Source: CBDCCT01 sp965214995 (GTDB taxonomy: Bacteria > Deinococcota > Deinococci > Deinococcales > Trueperaceae). Taken from it: a stretch of DNA of 64,000 nucleotides. Position 1 is the first letter of the stretch. Every line of letters starts with the position of its first letter. The notes under the pieces were generated by a model, which searched no databases, was not told the origin of the DNA, and worked only from the letters and a program-made list of their open reading frames with translations. The translations under genes and the position numbers were made by a program. The DNA is taken from contig CBDCCT010000002.1 in NCBI GenBank assembly GCA_965214995.1, positions 4,216,001-4,280,000 on the forward strand. Direction: 5' to 3'. Of this stretch, positions 24,615 to 31,922 are shown piece after piece.

Positions 24615-25607
24615 TTACCGCCAGGGCAACTCCCCCCGCGTCCCCCAATAAACACCCGCGGTCTCCCCCAAAGAGGCGAGGGCCGCGTCCGCCTCATCGT
24701 CCCACGCGACCGCGGCGGCTCTAAGGTTCGAGCGGAGGTGCGCCTCGGTCGCCGCGCCGCTCAGCACCACATCGGCCCAGGGTTGTGCGAGAACAAAGGC
24801 GAGCGCGAGCGCGTCAACGGTCGTGCCCAAACGCTCGGCCTGTTTTCGCAAACGCTCGAGCCCCCCCGCAAACGCGTTCGCGTCGTTGCGCTCGGTCAAG
24901 CGCCCGTTGGCAAGCGCTTCTTTGACGATGACGCCCAGCCCCGCGCCGTGCGCCTCGGCCAGGGCGTCGCCTGCGGAACGCTCGAGCAAATTAAACGTCG
25001 CCTGGACGGCGTCAAAAAGCCGCGCTCCGTTCCTTTCGACCGTAAGCGCTTTATGTAAAGTCTCGGCCTGCCGGGGCCCGCTCAGAGACAAGCCGATGCG
25101 GACGCCCTCGCCCTTAAGATGCTCGAGCTCTGTCAAAACGTTTTCGTTCTCGAGCACACCCGACTCTAGGGTGGCCGAATGAATCTGGTAGAGCTCGAGG
25201 GGCGCGCCCAAAGCTTCCCGGCTCTCCCCCCACTGCCGCGTGAGCACCTCGAGCGAGTGCTCCTTGACTTCGTGCGTGTCGGCCTCGACCTGCCAGTCGG
25301 CGGTGTAGGTGTAACCCCACTTCGAGCCGACGGTAAGAGGTTCTGTAAGCTCGCGCCCGCGCAACCAAGAGCCCAAAAACGCCTCCGCCAGGCCGTACGA
25401 GCGCGCCGCGTCGAAGTAGCGCACCCCCGCCGCCCAGGCGGTATCCAGAACACGGTGCGTCCGCTCTTCCATCGCTTCGACATCGTAGCTTCGCGCCAGG
25501 TCCTCGTCGTGCCCCAAGTTGATGTAGCCGGGCCGCCCGAGCGCGGCGAGGCCGAGGCCGACGGGGGACACGGGCAGGTCTGTTGAGCCTAGGGTGCGCT
25601 GCTGCAT
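24615..25607 (-). CDS. Aldo/keto reductase
   Basis: 330 residues, (beta/alpha)8 NADP-dependent oxidoreductase. Catalytic tetrad visible: D66 and Y71 (YFDAARSYG), K96 (VGSKWGY), H143 (YQIHSA). The C-terminal cofactor loop region VVLSGAATEAHLRSNL is in place. Leaderless: on the minus strand TATTCT (25618-25613) ends 5 nt before ATG, and GAGGG abuts the start too closely to act as a ribosome site. Shares a 77-bp divergent promoter region with the UbiD gene. Substrate not predictable. Confidence 0.92.
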   Translation of the reverse strand: MQQRTLGSTDLPVSPVGLGLAALGRPGYINLGHDEDLARSYDVEAMEERTHRVLDTAWAAGVRYFDAARSYGLAEAFLGSWLRGRELTEPLTVGSKWGYTYTADWQVEADTHEVKEHSLEVLTRQWGESREALGAPLELYQIHSATLESGVLENENVLTELEHLKGEGVRIGLSLSGPRQAETLHKALTVERNGARLFDAVQATFNLLERSAGDALAEAHGAGLGVIVKEALANGRLTERNDANAFAGGLERLRKQAERLGTTVDALALAFVLAQPWADVVLSGAATEAHLRSNLRAAAVAWDDEADAALASLGETAGVYWGTRGELPWR

Positions 25608-25612
25608 CCCTC

Positions 25613-25679
25613 AGAATATCCTTATGCTGCGTCCAATGTGCCACGGCGTCACGTCATAAGCGCGCGCCGGGCCTATCGT
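25613..25679. promoter_or_regulatory. Compact divergent leaderless promoters (aldo/keto reductase and ubiD)
   Basis: Two -10 boxes face outward: TATTCT for the leftward gene (25618-25613) and TATCGT for the rightward gene (25674-25679). Each ends 5 nt before its ATG, so both mRNAs would start at or next to the start codon. No convincing -35 boxes are visible. The whole intergenic space is 77 bp. Confidence 0.65.
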
Positions 25680-25684
25680 GGGGT

Positions 25685-27514
25685 ATGGCTTACCCCAATC
25701 TGCAAACCTTTATTGGTGAGCTCGAGCGCCGCGGCGAGCTCCTGCGCGTAGGAGAGCCCGTCTCGCACGCGCTAGAAATCACCGAAATCGCCGACCGCAT
25801 GGTGAAACGGGGCGGCCCGGCGCTCCTGTTTGAGAACGTCCCCGGCAAAGATTTCCCGCTCGTTATCGGGCTCTACGGCACCCGCAAGCGGATGGCGCTG
25901 GCGCTCGGGGTGGAGGATTTGGACGCGATTGGCGAGCGCATCCGCGACCTGTTGGATGTAAAACTCGGCGGCGGGCTCCTCGGTCTGGCGTCAAACCTGC
26001 CCAAGCTCAAAGAACTCGCGGCGCTGCCCCCCAAGCGCGTCCGCAGCGGCCCCGTCCAAGAAGTTATTTGGCGCGGCGATGAAGTGGACTTGGGCCGCTT
26101 GCCCGTTTTGAAGTGCTGGCCCGGCGACGGCGGCCCCTTTGTCACGCTGCCCCTGGTTATCTCAAAGCATCCAGAAACAAACGAGGTCAACATCGGCATG
26201 TACCGGATGCAGGTCTATAACCAAAACACCACCGGGATGCACTGGCAGCGGCACAAGACGGGGGCGCGGCACCTGGAGGCGGCCAAAAGGTTGGGGCAAA
26301 GGCTCGAGGTCGCCGTCGCCCTGGGCGGCGACCCCGCCCTGACCTACGCCGCCACCGCGCCCCTGCCGCCCGTGCCCGGCATCAACGAGTTTTCGCTCAC
26401 GGGCTTCCTGCGGGGCAAATCTTTGGAGCTCTGTAAAGGCGTCACCGTAGACTTAGACGTGCCCGCGCAGGCGGAGTTCATCTTGGAGGGCTACGTGGAC
26501 CCCGAAGAGCCCTGGCGCACCGAGGGACCCTTCGGCGACCACACGGGCTTTTATACGCTAGAGGACCTCTACCCGGTATTCCACGTGACCGCCATCACCA
26601 TGCGGCGCGACCCCGTCTACCCCGCGACCATCGTGGGCCGCCCGCCGATGGAGGACGCTTACCTGATAGAAGCCTCCGAGCGCATTTTCTTGGTGCCCGC
26701 CCAACTCATCTTGCCCGAACTCGTGGACTACCACCTGCCGCCCGCGGGCATCGCGCACAACCTCGTCAACATCGTCATCAAAAAAGAGTATCCGGGGCAG
26801 GCCTACAAGGTCGCCAACGGGCTCTTGGGCCTGGGCCAGATGATGTTCGCCAAAGTTTTGCTCGTGACCGACGAGGCGGTGAGGCCGCAAGACCATCTCC
26901 CCTTCTGGCGCACTGTGTTAAAGAACGCTCTGCCGGGCCGCGACTCGCAGTTCGCCAAGGGGCCGATAGACGTGCTCGACCACTCGAGCCGCGCCTGGAG
27001 CTACGGCTCGAAGCTCATCATCGACGGGACCGTGAAGCATGAGGAGGAGGGGGCGCAGGAGGCGTGGCAGCCCAACCCTGAGCGGACGCAAGCCGAACTC
27101 CCTCAGCACCCGGACGTTTATAAACAGCATCAGGTCGCGGGCGGCTTTTGGTTCATCACCACTCATAAAGAGCGGGCGGGGCAGGGGCAAGAACTCTGCG
27201 AGTGGGCGCTCGCGCAACCCCAGGCCGAGGGTGTGCGCCTCATCGCCGCATTGGACCACGAAACCGACCCCGCAGATTTTGAGGACTGCATCTGGACACT
27301 GCTCAACAACATCGACCCCGAGCGCGACGTGCAGATTAAAGACGGCTTGAGCGGTCCTACGTTTCTGATGGACGGCACGCCCAAGCTGCGCGAGGAGGGT
27401 TTCACGCGCGACTGGCCCGAAAAAATCACCATGACGGACGCGGTCAAGCGCAAGGTGGACGCGCTGATGCCTAAGCTCGAGGGGCGTGAAAGGGTCGGGG
27501 TGGGCTCGAGCTGA
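25685..27514 (+). CDS. UbiD-family prenylated-FMN decarboxylase (menaquinone biosynthesis-like)
   Basis: 609 residues from the leaderless ATG at 25685; the frame is open to 25583 but that part overlaps the neighbouring promoter. UbiD signatures: RGELLRV, GGPALLFENV, VDLGRLPVLKCWPGDGGPF, NIGMYRMQVYNQNTTGMHW, PFGDHTGFYT and ATIVGRPPMEDA. UbiD enzymes use prenylated FMN to remove ring carboxyl groups in quinone synthesis. At about 600 residues it matches the longer form often linked to menaquinone made through futalosine, the route known in Thermus relatives (inference). No UbiX partner here. Stop is 2 nt from the convergent gene. Confidence 0.9.
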   Translation: MAYPNLQTFIGELERRGELLRVGEPVSHALEITEIADRMVKRGGPALLFENVPGKDFPLVIGLYGTRKRMALALGVEDLDAIGERIRDLLDVKLGGGLLGLASNLPKLKELAALPPKRVRSGPVQEVIWRGDEVDLGRLPVLKCWPGDGGPFVTLPLVISKHPETNEVNIGMYRMQVYNQNTTGMHWQRHKTGARHLEAAKRLGQRLEVAVALGGDPALTYAATAPLPPVPGINEFSLTGFLRGKSLELCKGVTVDLDVPAQAEFILEGYVDPEEPWRTEGPFGDHTGFYTLEDLYPVFHVTAITMRRDPVYPATIVGRPPMEDAYLIEASERIFLVPAQLILPELVDYHLPPAGIAHNLVNIVIKKEYPGQAYKVANGLLGLGQMMFAKVLLVTDEAVRPQDHLPFWRTVLKNALPGRDSQFAKGPIDVLDHSSRAWSYGSKLIIDGTVKHEEEGAQEAWQPNPERTQAELPQHPDVYKQHQVAGGFWFITTHKERAGQGQELCEWALAQPQAEGVRLIAALDHETDPADFEDCIWTLLNNIDPERDVQIKDGLSGPTFLMDGTPKLREEGFTRDWPEKITMTDAVKRKVDALMPKLEGRERVGVGSS

Positions 27515-27516
27515 AC

Positions 27517-27834
27517 TTACTCCTCTGCCACGGGCAGCCCGTCAAGCTGGTCCAAAACCTGCTCAACTTCCTCGAACGTCTCCAGAATCCGCGGCCTTAA
27601 CAGCGCGCCCGAGTCCACACCCCTAGTCGCCTTTTCGTTCGAGCAAATCTCGTAATCCTCGGGGCTGTTGCCAAAAAATAAGACGGGCTCGAGCAGCAGC
27701 CCCGCCCCGGTCTGTTCGCCCGGCGGCTGCTGGTAGATGACCGCGCCGTAGCCGTTGTCGCAGCGGTAGATGCGTTCGATGGGTCCGACGGTGCCGGTGC
27801 CGATGCTGTGTTCTTCGACTAAGTGATAGGCCAT
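27517..27834 (-). CDS. Conserved-looking small protein, unknown function
   Basis: 105 residues, acidic, soluble. Reads MAYHLVEEHSIGTGTVGPIE, IYRCDNGYGAVIYQQPPGE, then LLLEPVLFFGNSPEDYEICS and an acidic C-terminal helix (ETFEEVEQVLDQLDGL). A consensus TATAAT on the minus strand (27846-27841) lies 6 nt before ATG without a ribosome site, strong support for a real leaderless gene. Only 2 nt separate its stop from the ubiD stop. I do not recognise a family. Confidence 0.75.
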   Translation of the reverse strand: MAYHLVEEHSIGTGTVGPIERIYRCDNGYGAVIYQQPPGEQTGAGLLLEPVLFFGNSPEDYEICSNEKATRGVDSGALLRPRILETFEEVEQVLDQLDGLPVAEE

Positions 27835-27897
27835 GCACGGATTATAGTATGAGCCGCGCTCGTTTTGTTCTCTTTCGTCCTTTTGTGCCGGGCACGC

Positions 27898-28548
27898 TCA
27901 CGCCTTGGGCTCAAAGGTAAACACGCCGCCGCATAAAGAGACCTGCTCAAAGCTCCCCGAGAACCCTGGCCCCTCGCACGCCGCCAGCGCCTCGTCCGCC
28001 GCCCAATAGTGTTCCCCTTCGTCCCAGACATCGCGCCAACGTTCGTGCGCGGCCTCACGAATGTCCACGTTCGGAAACGCGACATCGGCGACCACGATTT
28101 TCCCGCCACGTTTGAGCTGTTGGGCACACCGGGTCAGGACGGACAGCTTGGCGCTTAAGTCAAATTCGTGCAGCACGTAGGATGAAACGATACGGTCAAA
28201 CCAGGGGAGCGGGGGCCAGTCGCCCAGCAGGTCGGCCTGAAGAAGCGTCGCATCGGGGGCGTTTTCTCTCGCTTTGGCGAGCATCTGAGAAGAGAAGTCG
28301 AGGCCCCACACCTCAGCGCCTAACGAGGCAAAGCGGGCCGCCAAGTTGCCCGTCCCCGTTCCCAAATCGAGCACGCGCATAGGAGGCTGAGTCTGAGTGG
28401 ATTGAGGCAAGGTGAGCCCAGATACAGCGCGCTGCACCACCCGCTCGAGCACCCTTTCGTAGCCAGCAAACGGGAACCCTTCTTCGGAGGTGACGCCCGC
28501 GTCATAGTCCAAGGCCCAGGCGTCGAAAAGTCTGAGGCGGTCTTTCAC
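27898..28548 (-). CDS. SAM-dependent methyltransferase (class I)
   Basis: 216 residues from a GTG overlapping the vapC stop (GTGA). Motif I VLDLGTGTG (59-67), motif II GLDFSSQML, DRIVSSYVLHEF (motif IV region) and LKRGGKIVVADV (post-motif). The start MKDRLRLFDAWALDYDAGV resembles YrrT/UbiE-like small-molecule methyltransferases. It is the third gene after vapB-vapC with 4-nt overlap, so it would be translated from the toxin-antitoxin mRNA. Whether it belongs functionally to the TA locus or is a passenger is open. Confidence 0.87.
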   Translation of the reverse strand: MKDRLRLFDAWALDYDAGVTSEEGFPFAGYERVLERVVQRAVSGLTLPQSTQTQPPMRVLDLGTGTGNLAARFASLGAEVWGLDFSSQMLAKARENAPDATLLQADLLGDWPPLPWFDRIVSSYVLHEFDLSAKLSVLTRCAQQLKRGGKIVVADVAFPNVDIREAAHERWRDVWDEGEHYWAADEALAACEGPGFSGSFEQVSLCGGVFTFEPKA

Positions 28549-28943
28549 GCGCGCTCGAGGTCGGTCTGCGCAAAGTCGTTACCAATGTAGAGGAGCGGTT
28601 TTTGGGCAACCTTGGCGGCAGCGTAACTCAGGCAATCGCCAAAGTTGAGCCCTGCAGGGTGCCTGCCCTTGCCGAAACGGTAAAAGGCGCGAACCGCCTC
28701 CCGCCAGTGAACCTCGGAGAACGCCACGACGTTTAGAGCGTGAATATTCAAAAAATCCCCAAGTACATCTTCCGCGTTTCTTCCTAAACGCGAGGCCAGG
28801 ACGAGCCCTGCTTCTGTAAGAGTCGGCGCGCCCACGCCCTTTATAACACCCTCAACGTCCGCGTTGTAAAGCTTGCGCAGCAAACCGTCAGCACTCTCCT
28901 CCTCGAGCGTCACAGCGATGATAGCGGAAGTGTCGAGAATCAT
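28545..28943 (-). CDS. vapC: VapC-type PIN-domain toxin
   Basis: 132 residues. PIN nuclease: MILDTSAIIAV (first Asp), PTLTEAGLVLASR (Glu), FYRFGKGRHPAGLNFGDCLSYAAA (last Asp). The acidic set is complete, so RNase activity is plausible; VapC toxins usually cleave tRNA or rRNA. ATG directly abuts the vapB stop (no spacer), typical of VapBC. It overlaps the following methyltransferase gene. A second, truncated relative is at 31443-31726. Confidence 0.92.
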   Translation of the reverse strand: MILDTSAIIAVTLEEESADGLLRKLYNADVEGVIKGVGAPTLTEAGLVLASRLGRNAEDVLGDFLNIHALNVVAFSEVHWREAVRAFYRFGKGRHPAGLNFGDCLSYAAAKVAQKPLLYIGNDFAQTDLERA

Positions 28944-29210
28944 TTAGAAACCCTCGGGGCCGTAACCTAAAATCTCGTCCTGCTCCTCCTGAGAGATACC
29001 CTTGCCACGTACGGAGTCGGGAAGTTTAGACCATATCCTCTCCTTCATGAGCGCCGTCAACGCCTCCAAGCTCCGTTCGCCCTGAAGCTCGAGCCGCGCT
29101 TTACGTTCTTCTAACGCCTTACGAATCGCCTGCGTTTTGTTCTCCCCCGTCAGCTTGCTCACCTCGGCAGCCAACCTTTCGACGTCCGCGTTTTTGATGT
29201 TGAGAGCCAT
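28944..29210 (-). CDS. vapB: VapB-type antitoxin
   Basis: 88 residues from the ATG at 29210; MALNIKNADVERLAAEVSKL and TGENKTQAIRKALEERKARL match the Rv0623-like antitoxin family with a ribbon-helix-helix-like N-terminus. The frame is open far upstream but that sequence is the antisense of other material and not family-like. TACTCT (29220-29215, minus strand) lies 4 nt before ATG and there is no ribosome site. Autoregulation with VapC is expected from the family; no clear palindrome was identified. Confidence 0.9.
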   Translation of the reverse strand: MALNIKNADVERLAAEVSKLTGENKTQAIRKALEERKARLELQGERSLEALTALMKERIWSKLPDSVRGKGISQEEQDEILGYGPEGF

Positions 29211-29312
29211 AAAGAGAGTATGACAGGCGAGGTGTAAAACATCAAATGGGGTGTAAAGCGACGTGATGCCTGACATGTGAATGGTCGAGCAGGCGCTAAT
29301 GTGCCGCGCCCC

Positions 29313-29971
29313 CTTACACCTTTTTTTCGCGCCCCTGGCACGACCCAGCGCGCCTTCTCCGGGCGGGTCCCCAAGCCCGCGACCTGCGTCTCGTCCACCA
29401 CGCGGTTGCGCCCCCCGTCCTTGGCGAGGTAGAGCGCCACGTCGGCGCGCTTGACGTGGCGCTCCTGCGTGTCCGCCGGGCGGTACGCCGCCACCCCAAC
29501 GCTGACGGTTACGCGGTGGTCGTGGACGAAGTGCGTCGCCACGCGCCTCCTCAGCGCCTCGGCCACAGTGCGGGCATTTGTCAAGGGCGTCTCGGGCAGC
29601 AGCACCAAGAACTCTTCCCCGCCCCACCGGCCGAAGTGATCGCTTTCACACAGGCCCCCCCCGGGCCACGCGGGCCAGCTCGACCAGAACGGCGTCGCCC
29701 TGGTCGTGACCAAGGGTGTCGTTGAGCCGCTTGAAGTGGTCGATGCCCAATATCATCACCGAAGCGCGCCTATCATCACAACGTGACCCAGCGACACCGC
29801 GACGAGGATGACGCGGGAAAAGGGGGTGGCGTTGGCAAGAACTTCGTTGAGGACGAAGGCGGTGGCCGAACCGGCGAGCGCGAAGACGTAGACGAGAAGG
29901 TAGATGTGGCGCTTGAGCGTCGCCGTGGGCTCCTCTACCTCATACACCCAGTACATGATTTTATATAGCAC
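29313..29971 (-). pseudogene. Degenerate GGDEF-domain protein (diguanylate cyclase relic)
   Basis: Three pieces in order on the minus strand. (1) 29971-29756: membrane segments (IYLLVYVFALAGSATAFVL, VILVAVSLGHVVMI) that end abruptly. (2) about 29780-29660 in another frame: VMILGIDHFKRLNDTLGHDQ, LVELARVAR. (3) about 29655-29360 in a third frame: ESDHFGRWGGEEFLVLLPET, VTVSVGVAAYRP, ADVALYLAKDGGRNRV. The DPLTGLxNRR segment is missing and pieces 2 and 3 are split at a run of eight C/G (29655-29662). The active site GGEEF survives. The frame break in a homopolymer could also be phase variation or a sequencing error, but the internal deletion argues for decay. Confidence 0.8.
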
Positions 29972-30001
29972 ACGCGCTTCCGGACTTGAGTGAAAACCGT
30001 T

Positions 30002-30133
30002 TCAGCTCCGCTCCTTTATAGACGTGACGACGCCTGTACCGAGGGGCAACGCGGTGATAAAGGTGACGGCGCTGCCCCTCGGCATGGTTAGGACGACGGA
30101 GTCAGGCCGGGCGAAGGGAAAAATCATACTCAC
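30002..30133 (-). CDS. Possible 43-aa peptide
   Basis: GTG start 4 nt after GGAGGAAC, a good ribosome site, then MSMIFPFARPDSVVLTMPRG and TALPLGTGVVTSIKERS. No family recognised; it is mildly hydrophobic. It could be an isolated small gene or the surviving start of the decayed gene downstream on the same strand. Confidence 0.35.
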   Translation of the reverse strand: MSMIFPFARPDSVVLTMPRGSAVTFITALPLGTGVVTSIKERS

Positions 30134-30248
30134 GCGTTCCTCCACCCCCGAAATTAAAAAGTTGTGAGACTTTTGTAAGCGCCTGTCGGCATAATGGAAG
30201 TTAAGAGACGGGGCGCAAGCCGGCCCCAACCTGCACCCAGGAGGCAGC

Positions 30249-31385
30249 ATGTTTTACGAAGGTCAAGACGACGCAGGACAAGAAGGTGCAAAACAGGAAA
30301 GTGCAAAACAAGATGCGGGGCAGGTTCAACACGCGCCCCAAGAGGTGAGCCAGCCCGACCTGCGCGCCATGTCGCTCCTTATCGTGGACGACGTCGAGGC
30401 GCAAGGCCTGCTCCTCAAGGGCATTTTACAGCGCGCGGGCTACCGCTGTGTTCACTATCTCCGCGACCCGTTGGAGGTCGCGGCGCACGCGCAGCAGCAT
30501 CCGCCCGACTTGGTGCTTTTGGACCTGGTCATGCCCCACATGAGCGGGTTTCAGCTCCTGGCGGTGCTCCAAGAACTTTTTCCGGACGGCTACCTGCCCA
30601 TGTTGATGCTCACGTCGGACGACCGCAGGGAGGTCAAGCAAAAGGCGCTCGAGCTAGGCGCGACCGACTTTTTGCCCAAGCCCTTCGACGCCGCCGAGGT
30701 GAGTTTGCGCGTGAAGAACCTGCTCAAGATGCGCAGCCTTTACGCGCTCCTCCAGGAGCAAAACCGCAGCCTGGAGAGCCGGGTCGAAGAGCGAACCCGG
30801 CTGCTCGAAAGCAGCCACATGGAGATGCTCACGCGCCTAGCGCGCGCCGCCGAATACCGCGACGAGGAGTCCAATGAGCACATCTGGCGCGCCGCCCGCA
30901 CCGCCGAACTCGTGGCGCGCGAACTCGGGCTCCCGGACGAAGAGGCCGAAACGCTCCTGCGCGCCTCGAGGCTCCACGACGTGGGCAAGATAGGCGTGCC
31001 CGAGGGGATCTTGTACAAGCCCGGCAAGCTCACCGCCGCCGAGTTCGAGGTGGTCAAGAGCCACACCACGGTCGGCGCGCAGCTCTTGTCGGGCGGTCAG
31101 TCCGCCATCCTCAAGATGGCCGAGACCGTCGCGCTCACGCACCACGAACGCTGGGACGGCTCCGGCTACCCGCAGGGCCTCAGGGGGCCAAACATCCCCA
31201 TCGAGGGCCGCATCATGGCGGTGGCGGACGCCTACGACGCGCTCACCCACGACCGCCCCCACCGCCGCGCCTGGACGAGTCAGGAGGCGGTGACCGAAAT
31301 ACATTTGCAGAGCGGCAAGGCGTTCGACCCGCGCGTGGTCGAGGCTTTCCTAAGTCTTTACGAGCGCGGTTTTCTGGCCTTCTAA
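30249..31385 (+). CDS. Response regulator with HD-GYP phosphodiesterase domain
   Basis: 378 residues; ATG follows CCAGGAGGC. After a Gln/Lys-rich N-tail (5-35) come a receiver domain (41-160; phospho-acceptor D92 in LVLLDLVMP, K144 in LPKPF), a coiled linker (165-190) and an HD-GYP domain (195-370; H243-D244 in RLHDVGKIGVPEGIL, HHERWDGSGYPQGLRG). HD-GYP enzymes hydrolyse cyclic-di-GMP to GMP, so this should lower c-di-GMP on phosphorylation. No histidine kinase is adjacent. Its neighbour is a dead GGDEF gene, suggesting a former synthesis/breakdown pair. Confidence 0.94.
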   Translation: MFYEGQDDAGQEGAKQESAKQDAGQVQHAPQEVSQPDLRAMSLLIVDDVEAQGLLLKGILQRAGYRCVHYLRDPLEVAAHAQQHPPDLVLLDLVMPHMSGFQLLAVLQELFPDGYLPMLMLTSDDRREVKQKALELGATDFLPKPFDAAEVSLRVKNLLKMRSLYALLQEQNRSLESRVEERTRLLESSHMEMLTRLARAAEYRDEESNEHIWRAARTAELVARELGLPDEEAETLLRASRLHDVGKIGVPEGILYKPGKLTAAEFEVVKSHTTVGAQLLSGGQSAILKMAETVALTHHERWDGSGYPQGLRGPNIPIEGRIMAVADAYDALTHDRPHRRAWTSQEAVTEIHLQSGKAFDPRVVEAFLSLYERGFLAF

Positions 31386-31403
31386 AGTTCCGCTTGCGCT
31401 CCA

Positions 31404-31441
31404 AGGCTCCCGTTGGTCGTCGAAACGCGCTGCGGGAGCCT
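31404..31441 (+). terminator. Probable terminator after the HD-GYP gene
   Basis: AGGCTCCCG (31404-31412) pairs with CGGGAGCCT (31433-31441), 9 bp with a 20-nt loop, followed by CTTTAT. It begins 18 nt after the HD-GYP stop. The vapC relic starts right behind it. Confidence 0.6.
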
Positions 31442-31442
31442 C

Positions 31443-31726
31443 TTTATGCCTATTGGCTTATCGAGGCGCGCTACGGCTACGAAGGGGTACGGGATTTAGC
31501 CTTTTACCTTCAGGAGGCAGCCATCACCGTGGTTCCTTTTGACGCCCTCCAGGCCGAACTTGCTCGAGCTGCCTACGCGACGTACGGTAAGGGCAGACAC
31601 CAAGCAAGCCTGAACTTCGGCGACTGCTTCGCTTACGCGCTCGCCAAGCGGCGGGGCGAGCCGCTGCTCTTTAAGGGTGAAGACTTCTCACCGACCGACG
31701 TAGGGGCCGCGCAGCTACCGAGCTAA
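31443..31726 (+). pseudogene. 5'-truncated vapC-like PIN gene
   Basis: Frame reads YAYWLIEARYGYEGVRDLAF, ITVVPFDALQAELARAAYA, TYGKGRHQASLNFGDCFAYA, GEPLLFKGEDFSPTD and stops at 31724-31726. This is the C-terminal two-thirds of a VapC; the first catalytic Asp (usual DTSAI) and about 45 residues are missing, no start codon is well placed, and no antitoxin precedes it. It belongs to a different VapC subtype from the intact gene at 28545. Confidence 0.75.
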
Positions 31727-31922
31727 AGAGAGGCTCGGGCCCCATCCCTCATCAACCTGTTGGAACGTTCCAGCCCGGTCTGCTCGAGCTGCAGCCCCGA
31801 GACCGTGTACGGTTTGGGGCAGCTTATAGCAGCACCCGGGCGTAGCGCGAACACGAACCACGTCGGAGGAAGCGATACATCCAGGGGGCGTTTCAGGGGG
31901 AGCATTGGCGTGCTAAAAACCT

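Noticed and set aside
28944..29627. Extended open frame upstream of vapB
   Set aside because: Upstream residues are low-complexity Arg/Gly and antisense to the GGDEF relic; family similarity begins exactly at MALNIKNADV (29210).
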